Source: Corynebacterium testudinoris
GTDB taxonomy: Bacteria > Actinomycetota > Actinomycetes > Mycobacteriales > Mycobacteriaceae
NCBI RefSeq assembly: GCF_001021045.1
Contig: NZ_CP011545.1
Span: forward strand, 1,488,001 to 1,552,000
Length of the DNA: 64,000 bases
Direction: 5' to 3'
Within the stretch, counting starts at the first letter, position 1. The number at the start of each line of letters is the position of its first letter. The notes under the pieces are model-generated. The model saw only the letters and a program-made list of their open reading frames with translations. It was not told the DNA's origin and ran no database searches. The position numbers were made by a program, and so were the translations under genes. Shown in pieces: positions 19,126 to 29,107 of the stretch.

Positions 19126-20469
19126 TTAATCTCGGCCTCGCACGATTCGGCGCAGCCTGCCAATGTAATCGGCGATCCTTTTCTCCGAGCCGTGTTCCTT
19201 CGGTTCGTAGTAGATGGCCTCTGCCAGCTCATCCGGCAGGTACTGCTGCTTGACGACGCCCCGCGGGTCATCGTGGGGATAGATGTAGCCCACCGCATGT
19301 CCCAGCTTTTTCGCACCTTCGTAGTGGCCATCTCGCAGGTGGGCGGGCACGTGCCCGATCTTCCCCGCGCGCACATCGGCCTGGGCGGCGGCAATCGCGG
19401 TGTACACGGCGTTGGATTTCGGGGCCGTGGCCAAGTGGATCGTGGCCTGCGCCAGCGTCAGCTGGGCTTCCGGCATGCCGATGAGTTGGACGGCCTGCGC
19501 CGCCGCGACCGCCGTCTGCAGGGCGGTGGGATCGGCCATCCCGATGTCCTCCGAGGCGAGGATAACCAGCCGTCGGGCCACGAAACGCGGGTCCTCACCG
19601 GCCTCCAGCATCCGCGCCAGGTAATGCAGGGCAGCATCCACGTCCGAACCGCGCAGCGATTTAATGAACGCGCTGATGACGTCGTAATGCTGGTCCCCAT
19701 CGCGGTCATAGCGCACGACCGCCCGGTTGACGTTCTCTTTGATCACGTCCACGCTTATCGACGCCCCGTCGTCCACCGCTTCCGCGGCTGCCTCCAGGTA
19801 AGTCAAGGCCCGGCGGGCGTCACCGCCCGCCAACAACACCAGTTGTTCGAGTGCTGAGTCCTCCAGCGTGACCCGGCCGCCCAGGCCGCGCTCGTCGGTG
19901 ACGGCGCGGGTGATGACGTCGGCCACGGCGGCGTCGTCAAGCGGATTAAGCTGCAGCAACAGCGACCGTGACAGCAGCGGCGCCACGACGGAAAACGACG
20001 GATTTTCCGTCGTGGCGGCGACCAGCAGAACGGTGCGGTTTTCCACCGCCGACAGCAGCGCATCTTGCTGAGTCTTGGAGAAGCGATGGACCTCATCGAT
20101 GAAGAGGACGGTCCGCTCACCGTGGACAAGATCGCGCCGGGCTTTGGTGATGACCTCGCGGACCTCTTTGACCCCGGAGTTCAGTGCCGAGAGGCCCACG
20201 AAGTTGCGGTCAGTCGCGGTAGACACCAGCGATGCGATGGTCGTCTTGCCGGTGCCGGGCGGGCCATACAGGATGACCGAGGCGTGGCCGGAGCCTTCGA
20301 CGAGGCGACGCAACGGCCGACCTTCACCGAGGAGATGTTCTTGGCCGACCACCTCGTCGAGCGTGCGGGGCCGCATCCGCGCCGCCAACGGGGAATGATC
20401 CCCCGCATGGAAAAAATTGGCCTTCTCTGGCCCGCCCGATTCCTGGCCAAACAGCGCGTCCTGAGCCAC
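19126..20469 (-). CDS. rarA: Replication-associated recombination protein A (RarA/MgsA AAA ATPase)
   Basis: A clamp-loader-like ATPase that acts at stalled replication forks. The protein has 447 residues with Walker [10 protein letters not shown] at about 70-78, Walker B LFIDEVHR, sensor-1 ATTENPSF and the C-terminal oligomerisation domain ([24 protein letters not shown]). It is nearly abutting the kinase-like gene upstream (GTG start directly after its stop). The rarA-alaS order is common in actinobacteria. Confidence 0.93.
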   Translation of the reverse strand: MAQDALFGQESGGPEKANFFHAGDHSPLAARMRPRTLDEVVGQEHLLGEGRPLRRLVEGSGHASVILYGPPGTGKTTIASLVSTATDRNFVGLSALNSGVKEVREVITKARRDLVHGERTVLFIDEVHRFSKTQQDALLSAVENRTVLLVAATTENPSFSVVAPLLSRSLLLQLNPLDDAAVADVITRAVTDERGLGGRVTLEDSALEQLVLLAGGDARRALTYLEAAAEAVDDGASISVDVIKENVNRAVVRYDRDGDQHYDVISAFIKSLRGSDVDAALHYLARMLEAGEDPRFVARRLVILASEDIGMADPTALQTAVAAAQAVQLIGMPEAQLTLAQATIHLATAPKSNAVYTAIAAAQADVRAGKIGHVPAHLRDGHYEGAKKLGHAVGYIYPHDDPRGVVKQQYLPDELAEAIYYEPKEHGSEKRIADYIGRLRRIVRGRD

Positions 20470-20471
20470 GA

Positions 20472-21701
20472 TTAATAGGCCTGCAGGCGGGGCTCAGCCA
20501 GGCGGTCGGCGATCTCCTTGGCAAACAACGCAATGACACCGAAGGACGGATCGGCACCCCGGGCAGCGTAGCGGGATAGCGCCTCAAAAGTCTCAAACAT
20601 ATCCCGGCGGAAGATGATCTCATCGCGGGTGAAGGGCCCGTGATCGGCGGGCCTGAGCAGCCGAGTATCCGAGGTGACCTGCGTGGGGTCGAAATCATCG
20701 CCCTCCTCATGCAGCGTGTGCATCGCCTCCGAGAGGGAACCGAAGTGCATGAGAGCCACGCTGGAGAGGGCCCAACCGAGCAAAGCCCCGGCGATCCGCT
20801 TGTACAGGTTCTCCTCGTTGGTGAAGTTCGGCCACAGGGCGCTGACTTCATGGACCCAGGAGTCGACGAACACGTCCGCTTCGTCATCAGTAATGGGGTG
20901 GGAGAAGATGAACTGCGGGAACCCAGCGATGACACATGCCAGGTCAAAGCTCACGTCCCGGAACCCGGCCCACTCATAGTCGAGGAAGTGCGTCTTGTTG
21001 GCCACGATGATGTTGTCCGGGGACAGATCAAAGGGGGAAAAGGCTCGGTGGCGGGCCATCTGCAGGCGGTTGCGAGCCTCCGTGGAGTACTCGCTGACCA
21101 GATCGGGGATTTCGAATCCTGCGCTGCGCAGCAACTCCTCCCCCACCTGAATGGCCTGGCTAAAGGCCGTGCTCCGCAGCTGTTGGATCTCCTGAGAGCC
21201 GGAGTGATTGCGCATCATCCGCGTGAACAGAATGTCAAAATCCTGCTCATGCTCGGCGGTGCCAGCGTGCATCCGCCCCAGGGCGGTGCCCAAGTTGCGC
21301 AGGATGTGGACACGGCGCTCGGCATCATCGGTTTGCAGCAAATCGGCAAAGGTATCGCCATCGCCGGAGTCACTGAGCACAATGATGCGCTGATCAACAT
21401 CGTGAGCAAGCAGGACCGGACCGGGGCGGACGGATTCACTCAGTGATGTTGTGAACTGATAGGCGACGATCTCGCGGATGAGGGCGGCATCGTTGAGAGT
21501 GTCCCCCGACTGCGGCGAGTATTTGAGGATCACCGAACGTTGCTGCAGGAAAGGCGACGGCGCTACCCGAGCGCGAAGGACCATGGCACTGCCAGAGCCA
21601 CTGAGCTGCGTCACATCCGACAACAGCTGGTTCCCGCCGAAGCGCTGGGACAACGTGTCTTGGGCTACGGCGACGATGGCGTCTTGGTTAAGCAATGTCA
21701 T
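20472..21701 (-). CDS. Phosphotransferase (APH-like kinase fold), altered catalytic motif
   Basis: A 409-residue protein with the aminoglycoside-phosphotransferase/choline-kinase fold. A likely ATP-binding Lys60 lies in SVILKYSP, with Glu77 following. The Brenner-type catalytic loop is SPFDLSPDN at 222-230, so Asp225 and Asn230 are present but the usual His two before the Asp is Pro223. The metal-binding Asp241 lies in HFLDYEWAG. The substrate is unknown. It stands between aspS (19-base gap) and rarA on one strand. Confidence 0.75.
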   Translation of the reverse strand: MTLLNQDAIVAVAQDTLSQRFGGNQLLSDVTQLSGSGSAMVLRARVAPSPFLQQRSVILKYSPQSGDTLNDAALIREIVAYQFTTSLSESVRPGPVLLAHDVDQRIIVLSDSGDGDTFADLLQTDDAERRVHILRNLGTALGRMHAGTAEHEQDFDILFTRMMRNHSGSQEIQQLRSTAFSQAIQVGEELLRSAGFEIPDLVSEYSTEARNRLQMARHRAFSPFDLSPDNIIVANKTHFLDYEWAGFRDVSFDLACVIAGFPQFIFSHPITDDEADVFVDSWVHEVSALWPNFTNEENLYKRIAGALLGWALSSVALMHFGSLSEAMHTLHEEGDDFDPTQVTSDTRLLRPADHGPFTRDEIIFRRDMFETFEALSRYAARGADPSFGVIALFAKEIADRLAEPRLQAY

Positions 21702-21719
21702 GGTCCCTCAGGGTTTTCC

Positions 21720-23507
21720 TTATTCGGGCTTGGCTGGCTTGGCGTCGATCCCAGTTTCCTTGCGCTGCTGCGCGGAAATCGGAGCCGGGGCCTCAGTCAG
21801 CGGGTCGACGCCGCCACCCGACTTCGGGAAGGCGATGACGTCGCGGATGGAGTCGAATCCACCGAGCAGGGAAACAATGCGGTCCCAGCCAAAAGCGATG
21901 CCTCCGTGAGGCGGGGCGCCGAAAGCGAAAGCGTCGAGCAGGAAGCCGAACTTCTCCTGAGCCTCCTCGTTGGAAATACCCATGACCTCAAACACGCGCT
22001 CCTGGACAGCACGCTGGTGGATACGGATGGAACCGCCACCAATCTCGTTGCCGTTGCACACGATGTCGTAGGCGTAGGCCGTGGCCTCTCCCGGGTTGGA
22101 GTCGAAGCTATCGAGCCACTCCGGCTTCGGGGAGGTGAAGGCATGGTGCACGGCGGTCCACTTGGAGTGACCCAGTGCGACGTCGCCGGAAGCGGTGGCC
22201 TCGGCGGCGGGCTCAAACATGGGGGCGTCGACGACCCAGGTGAAGGCCCAGTCACCCTCCTTGATGAGGCCCAGTTTGTTGGCGATCTCGCCGCGAGCGG
22301 CACCCAGCAGGGCGCGGGAGGACTTGGTGTCACCGGCAGCGAAGAAGATGCAGTCGCCCGGCTTCGCCCCAACGTGGGCGGCAATGCCGGCGCGCTCGGC
22401 GTCAGTGATGTTCTTGGCCACAGGCCCACCCAGCTCGCCGTCTTCACCGACGAGGATGTAGGCGAGGCCCTTCGCGCCGCGCTGCTTGGCCCATTCCTGC
22501 CAGGCGTCGAGCTGACGGCGCGGCTGCGAAGCACCACCGGCCATGACCACAGCGCCGACGTAGTCGTTCTTGAACACACGGAAAGAGGTGTCCTTAAAGA
22601 ACTCGGTGCACTCGGTGATCTCGATGTCGAAACGCAGGTCCGGCTTGTCCGAGCCGTAGCGACGCATGGCTTCGGCGTAGGTCATGCGCGGGATCGGCGT
22701 AGAGATCTCGTAGCCAATGAGCTTCCACAGCGACACGAGGATCTCCTCGGCCAGGGCGATGACATCGTCCTGGTCGGCGAAGCTCATCTCGACGTCGAGC
22801 TGAGTGAACTCCGGCTGGCGATCGGCGCGGAAATCCTCGTCGCGGTAGCACCGAGCGATCTGGTAGTAGCGCTCCATGCCCGCGACCATGAGCAGCTGCT
22901 TGAACAGCTGCGGGGACTGCGGCAGGGCGTAGAAGCTACCCGGCTTGAGGCGGGCCGGAACGACGAAGTCGCGGGCGCCCTCGGGGGTGGAACGGGTCAG
23001 CGTCGGGGTCTCGATCTCTGCGAAATCATGCGCGTCAAGGACATCGCGTGCCGCGCGGTTTGCGGCCGAGCGCAGGCGCAGGGCCTCTGCCTGGCGCTGA
23101 CGGCGCAGGTCGAGGTAGCGGTAACGCAGGCGCGCCTCCTCGCCGACCTCGCCGCCGGACTGCGAGCTGTCATCGATTTGGAAGGGCAGCGGAGCGGACT
23201 CGTTGAGAACTTCCAGCTCGGTGACGTTGAGCTCGATGTCGCCGGATGCCAGGTTCGGGTTCTCGGACCCTTCGGGGCGGGGCTCCACCACACCGGTAAC
23301 GCGGACGCAGTACTCCGAGCGCAGGTCGTGCGCACGTTCCGCGACATCGGATTCGCGGAAAACAACCTGGGCGAGGCCGGAGCGGTCGCGCAGGTCGATG
23401 AAGATGACGCCTCCGTGGTCGCGGCGGCGGGCCACCCAACCGGTGAGGGTGACGGTCTGGCCAGCGGTTTCTTTGCGGAGGTCGCCCGCGAGGTGAGTGC
23501 GCAGCAC
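21720..23507 (-). CDS. aspS: Aspartyl-tRNA synthetase (bacterial type with GAD domain)
   Basis: Charges tRNA-Asp. The protein has 595 residues: an N-terminal OB fold, a class II core split by a GAD insertion, and motif 3 [12 protein letters not shown]. Motif 2 is [20 protein letters not shown] cannot judge from this window whether it also charges tRNA-Asn (no gatCAB or asnS seen here). GTG at 23507 follows AAGGA. A TATATAAAA -10-like box is at 23549-23541. Confidence 0.97.
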   Translation of the reverse strand: MLRTHLAGDLRKETAGQTVTLTGWVARRRDHGGVIFIDLRDRSGLAQVVFRESDVAERAHDLRSEYCVRVTGVVEPRPEGSENPNLASGDIELNVTELEVLNESAPLPFQIDDSSQSGGEVGEEARLRYRYLDLRRQRQAEALRLRSAANRAARDVLDAHDFAEIETPTLTRSTPEGARDFVVPARLKPGSFYALPQSPQLFKQLLMVAGMERYYQIARCYRDEDFRADRQPEFTQLDVEMSFADQDDVIALAEEILVSLWKLIGYEISTPIPRMTYAEAMRRYGSDKPDLRFDIEITECTEFFKDTSFRVFKNDYVGAVVMAGGASQPRRQLDAWQEWAKQRGAKGLAYILVGEDGELGGPVAKNITDAERAGIAAHVGAKPGDCIFFAAGDTKSSRALLGAARGEIANKLGLIKEGDWAFTWVVDAPMFEPAAEATASGDVALGHSKWTAVHHAFTSPKPEWLDSFDSNPGEATAYAYDIVCNGNEIGGGSIRIHQRAVQERVFEVMGISNEEAQEKFGFLLDAFAFGAPPHGGIAFGWDRIVSLLGGFDSIRDVIAFPKSGGGVDPLTEAPAPISAQQRKETGIDAKPAKPE

Positions 23508-23637
23508 GTTCGTTCTACGTCCTTCCAGGATTGTTGATCGTTTTATATAAGGAGCCTAAGGCAGTCCTTCCTCCGGTGGAGTCTACCCCGCCTGGAAATT
23601 TCCCCTTTCCACTCCCCCACAACGTCGGGCTGGTGTG

Positions 23638-23651
23638 TAAAGATACAGCCA
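23638..23651 (+). promoter_or_regulatory. -10 box for a leaderless start of the metallopeptidase gene
   Basis: TAAAGAT at 23638-23644 is followed by six bases and then the ATG at 23651. A transcript starting at the usual distance would begin at the A of the ATG. No Shine-Dalgarno sequence is present, which agrees with a leaderless mRNA. Confidence 0.5.
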
Positions 23652-24535
23652 TGACATTCCGTAAGGATGCCGATGTCACCGGTGGCCGCCGCGCCACAAC
23701 CGGTGGCGGTGGCGGCAAAATCGCAGTCGGCGGCGGCATTGGTTCGCTCCTCCTCGTCGGCCTCTTCCTCCTTTTGGGCGGCAACCCCAACGACATTGGG
23801 CAAGTTCTTGGGGGTGGCCAGCAGGAGCAACTGCCCTCGGGGACCTCCAGCCAGCTGGAGCACTGCAACACCATCGAGGATGGCAACAAATACGCCGACT
23901 GCCGCGTCGACTTCACCGCTCAGTCGGTGGATCAGATGTGGGAGACGATGCTGCCGGAGCAGGCCGGTATTCAGTACACCGAGCCGGGCCGCGTCGTTTT
24001 CCAGAATTCCGTCCAGTCCGGCTGCGGCATGGCGTCGTCTGCGACGGGCCCCTTCTACTGCCCAGCCGATCAGTCCGCCTACTTCGATGTCTCCTTCTTT
24101 GATCAGCTCAACCAGCTCGGCGGATCTGACTCTCCGCTGGCGCAGATGTACATCGTGGCCCACGAGTTCGGGCACCACATCCAGCAGCTGGAAGGCACCC
24201 TAGGCTTGAGCAACTACAACAACCCAGGCGCCGATTCCAACGCCGTCAAGATCGAGCTGCAGGCCGATTGCTACGCCGGCCTCTGGGTCTCCCAGGCCGA
24301 CAAGGGCGAGAACCCTTACCTCGAGCCGGTCACTCGCGAGCAGGTGGCCACCGCCATCGATACTGCCCGGGCCGTCGGCGATGACAACATCCAGAAACGC
24401 ACCAGCGGCGAGGTCCGCCCTGATGTGTGGACCCACGGTTCCTCTGAACAGCGCCAAGAGGCCTTCCTCGCCGGCTACAACAATGGCACCATGGCGTCCT
24501 GCGACACCCTCGGGCGCAACGCTTACTCCCGCTAG
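23651..24535 (+). CDS. ypfJ: YpfJ-type neutral zinc metallopeptidase
   Basis: A 294-residue protein with a Gly-rich N-terminus, one membrane anchor (about 27-43) and an external zincin domain of the zinc_peptidase/YpfJ family. The HEFGHH motif (His171, Glu172, His175) is intact and ELQADCYAG likely supplies the third ligand. Several Cys pairs (72/84, 125/137) could form disulphides outside the cell. The substrate is unknown. It diverges from aspS and converges on the helicase gene with a 4-base overlap. Confidence 0.87.
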   Translation: MTFRKDADVTGGRRATTGGGGGKIAVGGGIGSLLLVGLFLLLGGNPNDIGQVLGGGQQEQLPSGTSSQLEHCNTIEDGNKYADCRVDFTAQSVDQMWETMLPEQAGIQYTEPGRVVFQNSVQSGCGMASSATGPFYCPADQSAYFDVSFFDQLNQLGGSDSPLAQMYIVAHEFGHHIQQLEGTLGLSNYNNPGADSNAVKIELQADCYAGLWVSQADKGENPYLEPVTREQVATAIDTARAVGDDNIQKRTSGEVRPDVWTHGSSEQRQEAFLAGYNNGTMASCDTLGRNAYSR

Positions 24536-27138
24536 GAGTATCCCAATCGCGCCCGTTCGGCCGCGATGATCGCGGATGCTAGCTGTCCCTCCGTCACATC
24601 GATGGCGTCGGGGACGGCGGCGCTTTCCGACGGCCGCGCGTACGCCTCAAACAGCGAACTCTTGCCGGCGAGCATGTCGAGCATCCGCTCGTCGACGGTG
24701 TCGTCGGCGATGAGCCGGTGGACGAGCACCGATGACGTCTGGCCCATGCGGTGGACCCGGGCAATGGCCTGGGCTTCGATGGAGGGTTTGACCTGTGGTT
24801 CCACGAGAATGACCACGGAGGCGGACTGGATGTTCAGGCCGGTGCCGCCAGCGGTGATTTGTGCCAGGAGGACGGAGCCGGGGGCGGAGGTACCGAGGGC
24901 GTCGATAAGCTCTTGGCGCGCGGCGGGGGCGACGGACCCGGAGACGGTGCCCACGACGCGCTCCCCCAACGCGTGTTCGAGCACGCTGAGGACGTCGAGG
25001 AAATAGGTAAAGATAAGGACTTTCCGTCCCGCTTCTTCGGATTCGGCGACGATCTCGAGGATGCGTTCCAGCTTGGCGGGCATGGCATCGGGGGTGGTCA
25101 TCGGCGCGCGGCGCATAGCCATGAAATTTGCCGCCTGAACAGCCGAGGCGTAGTGCGCTTGATCCTGCGGGGTGAGGTCGACCCAGTCGAGCTGGTCGAG
25201 TTTATCGGGGAGCTCGTCAAGCACTTCTGCTTGATTACGCCGCAAATAGGCGGGCGCGACGCGGACGCGGAAGTCCTCGGCGCTGAGCGATTCCATACCC
25301 GCCACCACGAGATCGGGAGCAACATAACCAACGAGGGTGGCGAACTCCGAGACCCGGTTTTCCAGCGGCGTACCCGTCATGAGCAGGGCGTGGGAAGCCT
25401 GGTCGATGAGCGTGCGGCAGGCGCGGGTGCGGGCGGCGGCGGGGTTTTTAATCATGTGGGCCTCGTCGACGACGATGAGGTGCGGGGCCGGCAAGGTCAT
25501 GGTGCGGGCACCGTCGTAAGTGACCACGCAGATGCCGCCGGATTCGGCCCACGCCGCCACGGCCGATTCCTTGCCTTCACCGTGGGCTTTGTACACGGGT
25601 AGGTCGGTGAAACGGCGCGATTCGCGGACCCAGTTGGTAATCACTGATGCCGGAGCCACCACCAACGTCCGGCCTCCGAGGTGGGCGGCTACTGCTAGCG
25701 CCTGCACGGTTTTACCCAGGCCCATCTCGTCGCCGAGGATGACCTTCTCCTGCACAAGGGCGAATCGGGCACCGAAGGATTGGTAGCCGCGCAGGTGGAG
25801 GTCGGTGAGGTGGGTCTGGTCGAGTTTGAGGGAGCGGATGCGGGTGAGAATGTCGGCGGCGAGGTCGTCGCCGCCTTCGACCTCGAGTCCCAGCAGGGTG
25901 GCCAACAGCGCTTGGTAGTGGGCGGGGCGCACGAGGTAATCGGTCCACGTTTCACCGCTGAGGCTCACCGGGCGGGCCGGTTCGAGGATTCGGGGATGTG
26001 CCTGCGCCCAGGAGATGTCGTCGAGGAACTGCTCCCATTCCGGACCATCTCCCACGACGGTCCAGGGTTCCAGGCTGGTGGGCGTACCCAGCTGGTCGAC
26101 GTATCCCAATACTCGGCGGCGCCGGGCGCGTTCGACCTCATCGAGGTCATTGATCTGATCGAAGCGGGCCAGGGTTCTCACCAAGGTGGTGGCGGCGGCC
26201 GTGGGGGTGTCGCCGATGCCGGTGGTGTGGGTGGCCACAGCCTCCCGGCGCAAGGACTCCGCGGCGGCCTTGAGCCGGCGGGCGGTCTGCTCACCGATGC
26301 CGGAGACCTGGGTGAGCAACCCAAGCGGCGCGCGCAAGACATCGGCGACCGTGGTCACCCGGACCTGGTCGAGGCCACTGAACCGCAGCCGCTCGGCGGT
26401 AGCAGTTTTCAGCGCCTCAACCGGCAGTTGCTCCAAGAGGACCTGCGCCCGCTCATCGGTGAGAGCATCGAGCTGCCGTTCGGCGTCGCAGCGCAAGGCT
26501 GGTTCGGAGTTGGGGTCATCGCGCAGCGCGCGGGCGGCGGCGAGCACGGGTCGCGCGGTGGAGGCATCGTAAGCGGTGAACTCACCCGTGGTGCCCACCG
26601 CGCCAGCCACGGCTGACATGGCGGCGGCGAGGAGATGATCGGGGGTGCCATGAGAGCCGGGAAAGAGGGGCACCCCGCGTCGCTGCCGGTCGGCGGAGAC
26701 GGAGGCGATCTCCAGGTAGGTGCGGATATCCGATGCGAGCGGCGATAGTTCAGCCACGCGCCGCGAGAGGTCGGATGCCGCTGCCTCCGCCATCGCGGTC
26801 TTTCCACCGGAGCCCAGCAGCCGCCCGAAGAACCCGGGGGCCGCGTCGCGGGCAACGGCCCGAATGGGGGCCAGGTTCGAGGCCTGAAAGACGAACTCCT
26901 CGAGCCTGTCCCGCGCTCCGGGCAGGGAAGACAGCTCCACCGTGGCGTAAAAGTCCGACGGCCAGGTGATGGCTCCCGGAGGGAGCAGCACCGTGCCGTC
27001 GTCGAAGCGGACGGCGGCGGTGACGGTGGGCAAACGTGGGGTACGGAGGGCGTCGATAAGCAAGCGAGACGGGGCGATCAAGGCGGTGAGCTGGTCGCTG
27101 TCATTGAGGAGTCGCTGCAAATCCGCGCGGTTGATCAT
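24532..27138 (-). CDS. SNF2-family DEAD/DEAH-box helicase-like ATPase
   Basis: An 868-residue protein. The C-terminal half is a SNF2 motor: motif I GDEMGLGKT at about 467-475, motif II VVDEAHMIKNP at about 556, SHALLMTGTPLENR, and motif VI AIARVHRMGQTSS at about 790. The N-terminal half (about 1-400) lacks a recognisable named domain except a helix-hairpin-helix-like LTQVSGIGEQTARRLKAA near 275, suggesting DNA binding. The function in corynebacteria is unknown; repair or remodelling of nucleoprotein is a guess. It starts at ATG 27138 from a leaderless-type promoter. Confidence 0.85.
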   Translation of the reverse strand: MINRADLQRLLNDSDQLTALIAPSRLLIDALRTPRLPTVTAAVRFDDGTVLLPPGAITWPSDFYATVELSSLPGARDRLEEFVFQASNLAPIRAVARDAAPGFFGRLLGSGGKTAMAEAAASDLSRRVAELSPLASDIRTYLEIASVSADRQRRGVPLFPGSHGTPDHLLAAAMSAVAGAVGTTGEFTAYDASTARPVLAAARALRDDPNSEPALRCDAERQLDALTDERAQVLLEQLPVEALKTATAERLRFSGLDQVRVTTVADVLRAPLGLLTQVSGIGEQTARRLKAAAESLRREAVATHTTGIGDTPTAAATTLVRTLARFDQINDLDEVERARRRRVLGYVDQLGTPTSLEPWTVVGDGPEWEQFLDDISWAQAHPRILEPARPVSLSGETWTDYLVRPAHYQALLATLLGLEVEGGDDLAADILTRIRSLKLDQTHLTDLHLRGYQSFGARFALVQEKVILGDEMGLGKTVQALAVAAHLGGRTLVVAPASVITNWVRESRRFTDLPVYKAHGEGKESAVAAWAESGGICVVTYDGARTMTLPAPHLIVVDEAHMIKNPAAARTRACRTLIDQASHALLMTGTPLENRVSEFATLVGYVAPDLVVAGMESLSAEDFRVRVAPAYLRRNQAEVLDELPDKLDQLDWVDLTPQDQAHYASAVQAANFMAMRRAPMTTPDAMPAKLERILEIVAESEEAGRKVLIFTYFLDVLSVLEHALGERVVGTVSGSVAPAARQELIDALGTSAPGSVLLAQITAGGTGLNIQSASVVILVEPQVKPSIEAQAIARVHRMGQTSSVLVHRLIADDTVDERMLDMLAGKSSLFEAYARPSESAAVPDAIDVTEGQLASAIIAAERARLGYS

Positions 27139-27146
27139 GGTGGATC

Positions 27147-27163
27147 AGTCTAGTCTGGGGGTG
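27147..27163. promoter_or_regulatory. Overlapping divergent -10 boxes (bidirectional, leaderless type)
   Basis: Plus strand: TAGTCT at 27151-27156, six bases, then GTG at 27163. Minus strand: TAGACT at 27152-27147, eight bases, then ATG at 27138. The two hexamers share the central TA. The 24 bases between the two start codons leave no room for Shine-Dalgarno sequences, so both genes are probably leaderless and their polymerases would exclude one another. Confidence 0.55.
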
Positions 27164-27888
27164 TGACTGAGAACCGTGCAATCGCCTTTCTGGCCGCTTT
27201 CAATGACATCGAGACCCACCTGCGGGAGACGTTGGATGCGAAGAAATCCGATAGCTTCCGGTGGATGGTGGATCAGGCGAAGCGCCGACACCTCGTGTCC
27301 GAGCGGCATGGAGACGACCTCAAGGAGTTCGCCGAGCTGCGCAATGCCATTAGCCACGGGCAATACACGACAGATTTCCGGCCCATTGCGGAGCCGCTGC
27401 CGGAAACCGTTGCTGAGATCGAACATATCCGGGACCTGTTGCGTGATCCGCCGACCGCACTGGGGGTACTGGGCCAGCATGAAGTGCAGGTTTTCACGCC
27501 GGGCGATGACATTCGGCAGGTGCTGCGAGTGGTGCGAACGACCACGATCAGCCAGTTCCCCATCTACGATCAGGCCCGCTATGTCGACCTGCTGACGACG
27601 AACACGATTGCGCGGTGGGTGGCGGCGGATTTGGATGACAACGAGCACCTGGACGCCCGCACGGTCGCCGAGGTGCTGCGTTTTGCTGAGGGGAGTGACC
27701 GGGCGGTGTTCCTGCCCCGCGAGGCCACGGCGCAGCATGCCTTCGATGCCCTGACCACCCCGGCCAAGGATGGTTCCCTCCCCCGCGCGGCGGTGATCAC
27801 CGAGCATGGGAAGGTGCATCAGCGGCCCTTGCGCATCATTGGGGGTGCTGACCTGGCGTTATTATTGGATGTGGTGAGCGGGGAATAA
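27163..27888 (+). CDS. CBS-domain protein with HEPN-like N-terminus
   Basis: A 241-residue cytoplasmic protein. The first 100 residues are helical and include ELRNAISHG, a motif seen in HEPN/DUF4145-like helical domains. The rest (from about EVQVFTPGDDIRQVLRVV) looks like a CBS pair, which in other proteins senses adenine nucleotides. The function is unknown. It is divergent from the helicase across a 24-base gap. Confidence 0.68.
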   Translation: MTENRAIAFLAAFNDIETHLRETLDAKKSDSFRWMVDQAKRRHLVSERHGDDLKEFAELRNAISHGQYTTDFRPIAEPLPETVAEIEHIRDLLRDPPTALGVLGQHEVQVFTPGDDIRQVLRVVRTTTISQFPIYDQARYVDLLTTNTIARWVAADLDDNEHLDARTVAEVLRFAEGSDRAVFLPREATAQHAFDALTTPAKDGSLPRAAVITEHGKVHQRPLRIIGGADLALLLDVVSGE

Positions 27889-27967
27889 TCCCCCCATAGA
27901 GTTGTTGACATGACATATAGATAGAAAGTTAGCTAGCCAGATCAGAATCGAGACAAGGAGCAGAACA

Positions 27968-29107
27968 ATGCAGTTCGGCATCTTCACCATCGGTGACGTC
28001 ACCATGGACCCCACCAACGGCACCAAGCCCACCGAAGGTGAGCGCATCGAGGCCATGACCCAGATCGCCCTCAAGGCCGAGGAAGTCGGGCTCGACGTCT
28101 TCGCCACCGGCGAGCACCACAACCCTCCCTTCGTGCCCTCCTCCCCGACGACGCATCTGGCTTACATCGCGGCCCAGACCAAGAACCTGCTGCTGTCCAC
28201 CTCCACGACGCTGATCACCACCAACGACCCGGTCAAGATCGCTGAAGATTACGCCTTCCTCCAGCACCTTTCCGGCGGGCGCGTCGACCTCATGATGGGC
28301 CGCGGCAACACCGGCCCCGTCTACCCGTGGTTTGGCAAGGACATCCGCCAAGGCATCCCGCTGGCCGTGGAAAACTACCACCTCCTGCGCCGCCTGTGGC
28401 GCGAGCCCGTGGTCAACTGGCAGGGCCAATTCCGCACCCCGCTCCAGGGCTACACCTCCACCCCGGCGCCGCTCGATGGGGTTCCCCCGTTCGTCTGGCA
28501 CGGCTCCATTCGCTCCACCGAGATCGCAGAGCAGGCCGCTTTCTACGGCGATGGCTTCTTCCACAACAACATCTTCTGGAACAAAGAGCACACCGCCCAG
28601 ATGGTCAACCTCTACCGCACCCGCTATGAGTCTTACGGCCACGGCCAGGCAGACCAGGCCATCGTCGGACTCGGCGGCCACGTCTTCATCGGCGCCACCG
28701 AAGAAGAGGCCAAGAAGAAGTTCCGCCCCTACTTCGACAACGCTCCGGTGTACGGCCATGGCCCCTCGCTCGAGGAGTTCGAAGCCATGACGCCGCTGAC
28801 CGTCGGCACCGCCGAGCAGGTCATCGACCGCACCATGGAGTTCGCCGATTGGGTGGGCGACTACCAGCGCCAGCTGTTCCTCGTCGATCACGCCGGCCTG
28901 CCGCTGGAGATGGTCTTGGAGCAGGTCGAGCTCCTGGGCACCCAGGTCGTCCCGGAGCTGCGTCGCCGCATGGAGGCCCGCCGCCCCGACCACGTCCCGT
29001 CCAACCCCCCGACCCACGCCTCGCTCAAGGCCACCCCGGACTCGCCGCACTTCAAGGTTCGTCCGGTGGAAGAATCTGCTGAAGAATCTGTCAAAGAGGA
29101 AGCATAA
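27968..29107 (+). CDS. LLM-class flavin monooxygenase, CE1758 family
   Basis: A 379-residue bacterial-luciferase-fold (TIM-barrel) protein. It starts MQFGIFTIGDVTMDP and has ATGEHHNPPFVPSSP, the GRGNTGPVYPWFGKD segment and a C-terminal tail rich in Glu. In corynebacteria this family occurs as a pair with a dedicated FMN reductase (CE1759 type), as here: the next start codon overlaps this stop (TAATG). The natural substrate is unknown. AAGGAG lies 8 bases before the ATG. The 79-base leader carries TTGACA and TATAGAT-like elements but with non-standard spacing. Confidence 0.86.
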   Translation: MQFGIFTIGDVTMDPTNGTKPTEGERIEAMTQIALKAEEVGLDVFATGEHHNPPFVPSSPTTHLAYIAAQTKNLLLSTSTTLITTNDPVKIAEDYAFLQHLSGGRVDLMMGRGNTGPVYPWFGKDIRQGIPLAVENYHLLRRLWREPVVNWQGQFRTPLQGYTSTPAPLDGVPPFVWHGSIRSTEIAEQAAFYGDGFFHNNIFWNKEHTAQMVNLYRTRYESYGHGQADQAIVGLGGHVFIGATEEEAKKKFRPYFDNAPVYGHGPSLEEFEAMTPLTVGTAEQVIDRTMEFADWVGDYQRQLFLVDHAGLPLEMVLEQVELLGTQVVPELRRRMEARRPDHVPSNPPTHASLKATPDSPHFKVRPVEESAEESVKEEA

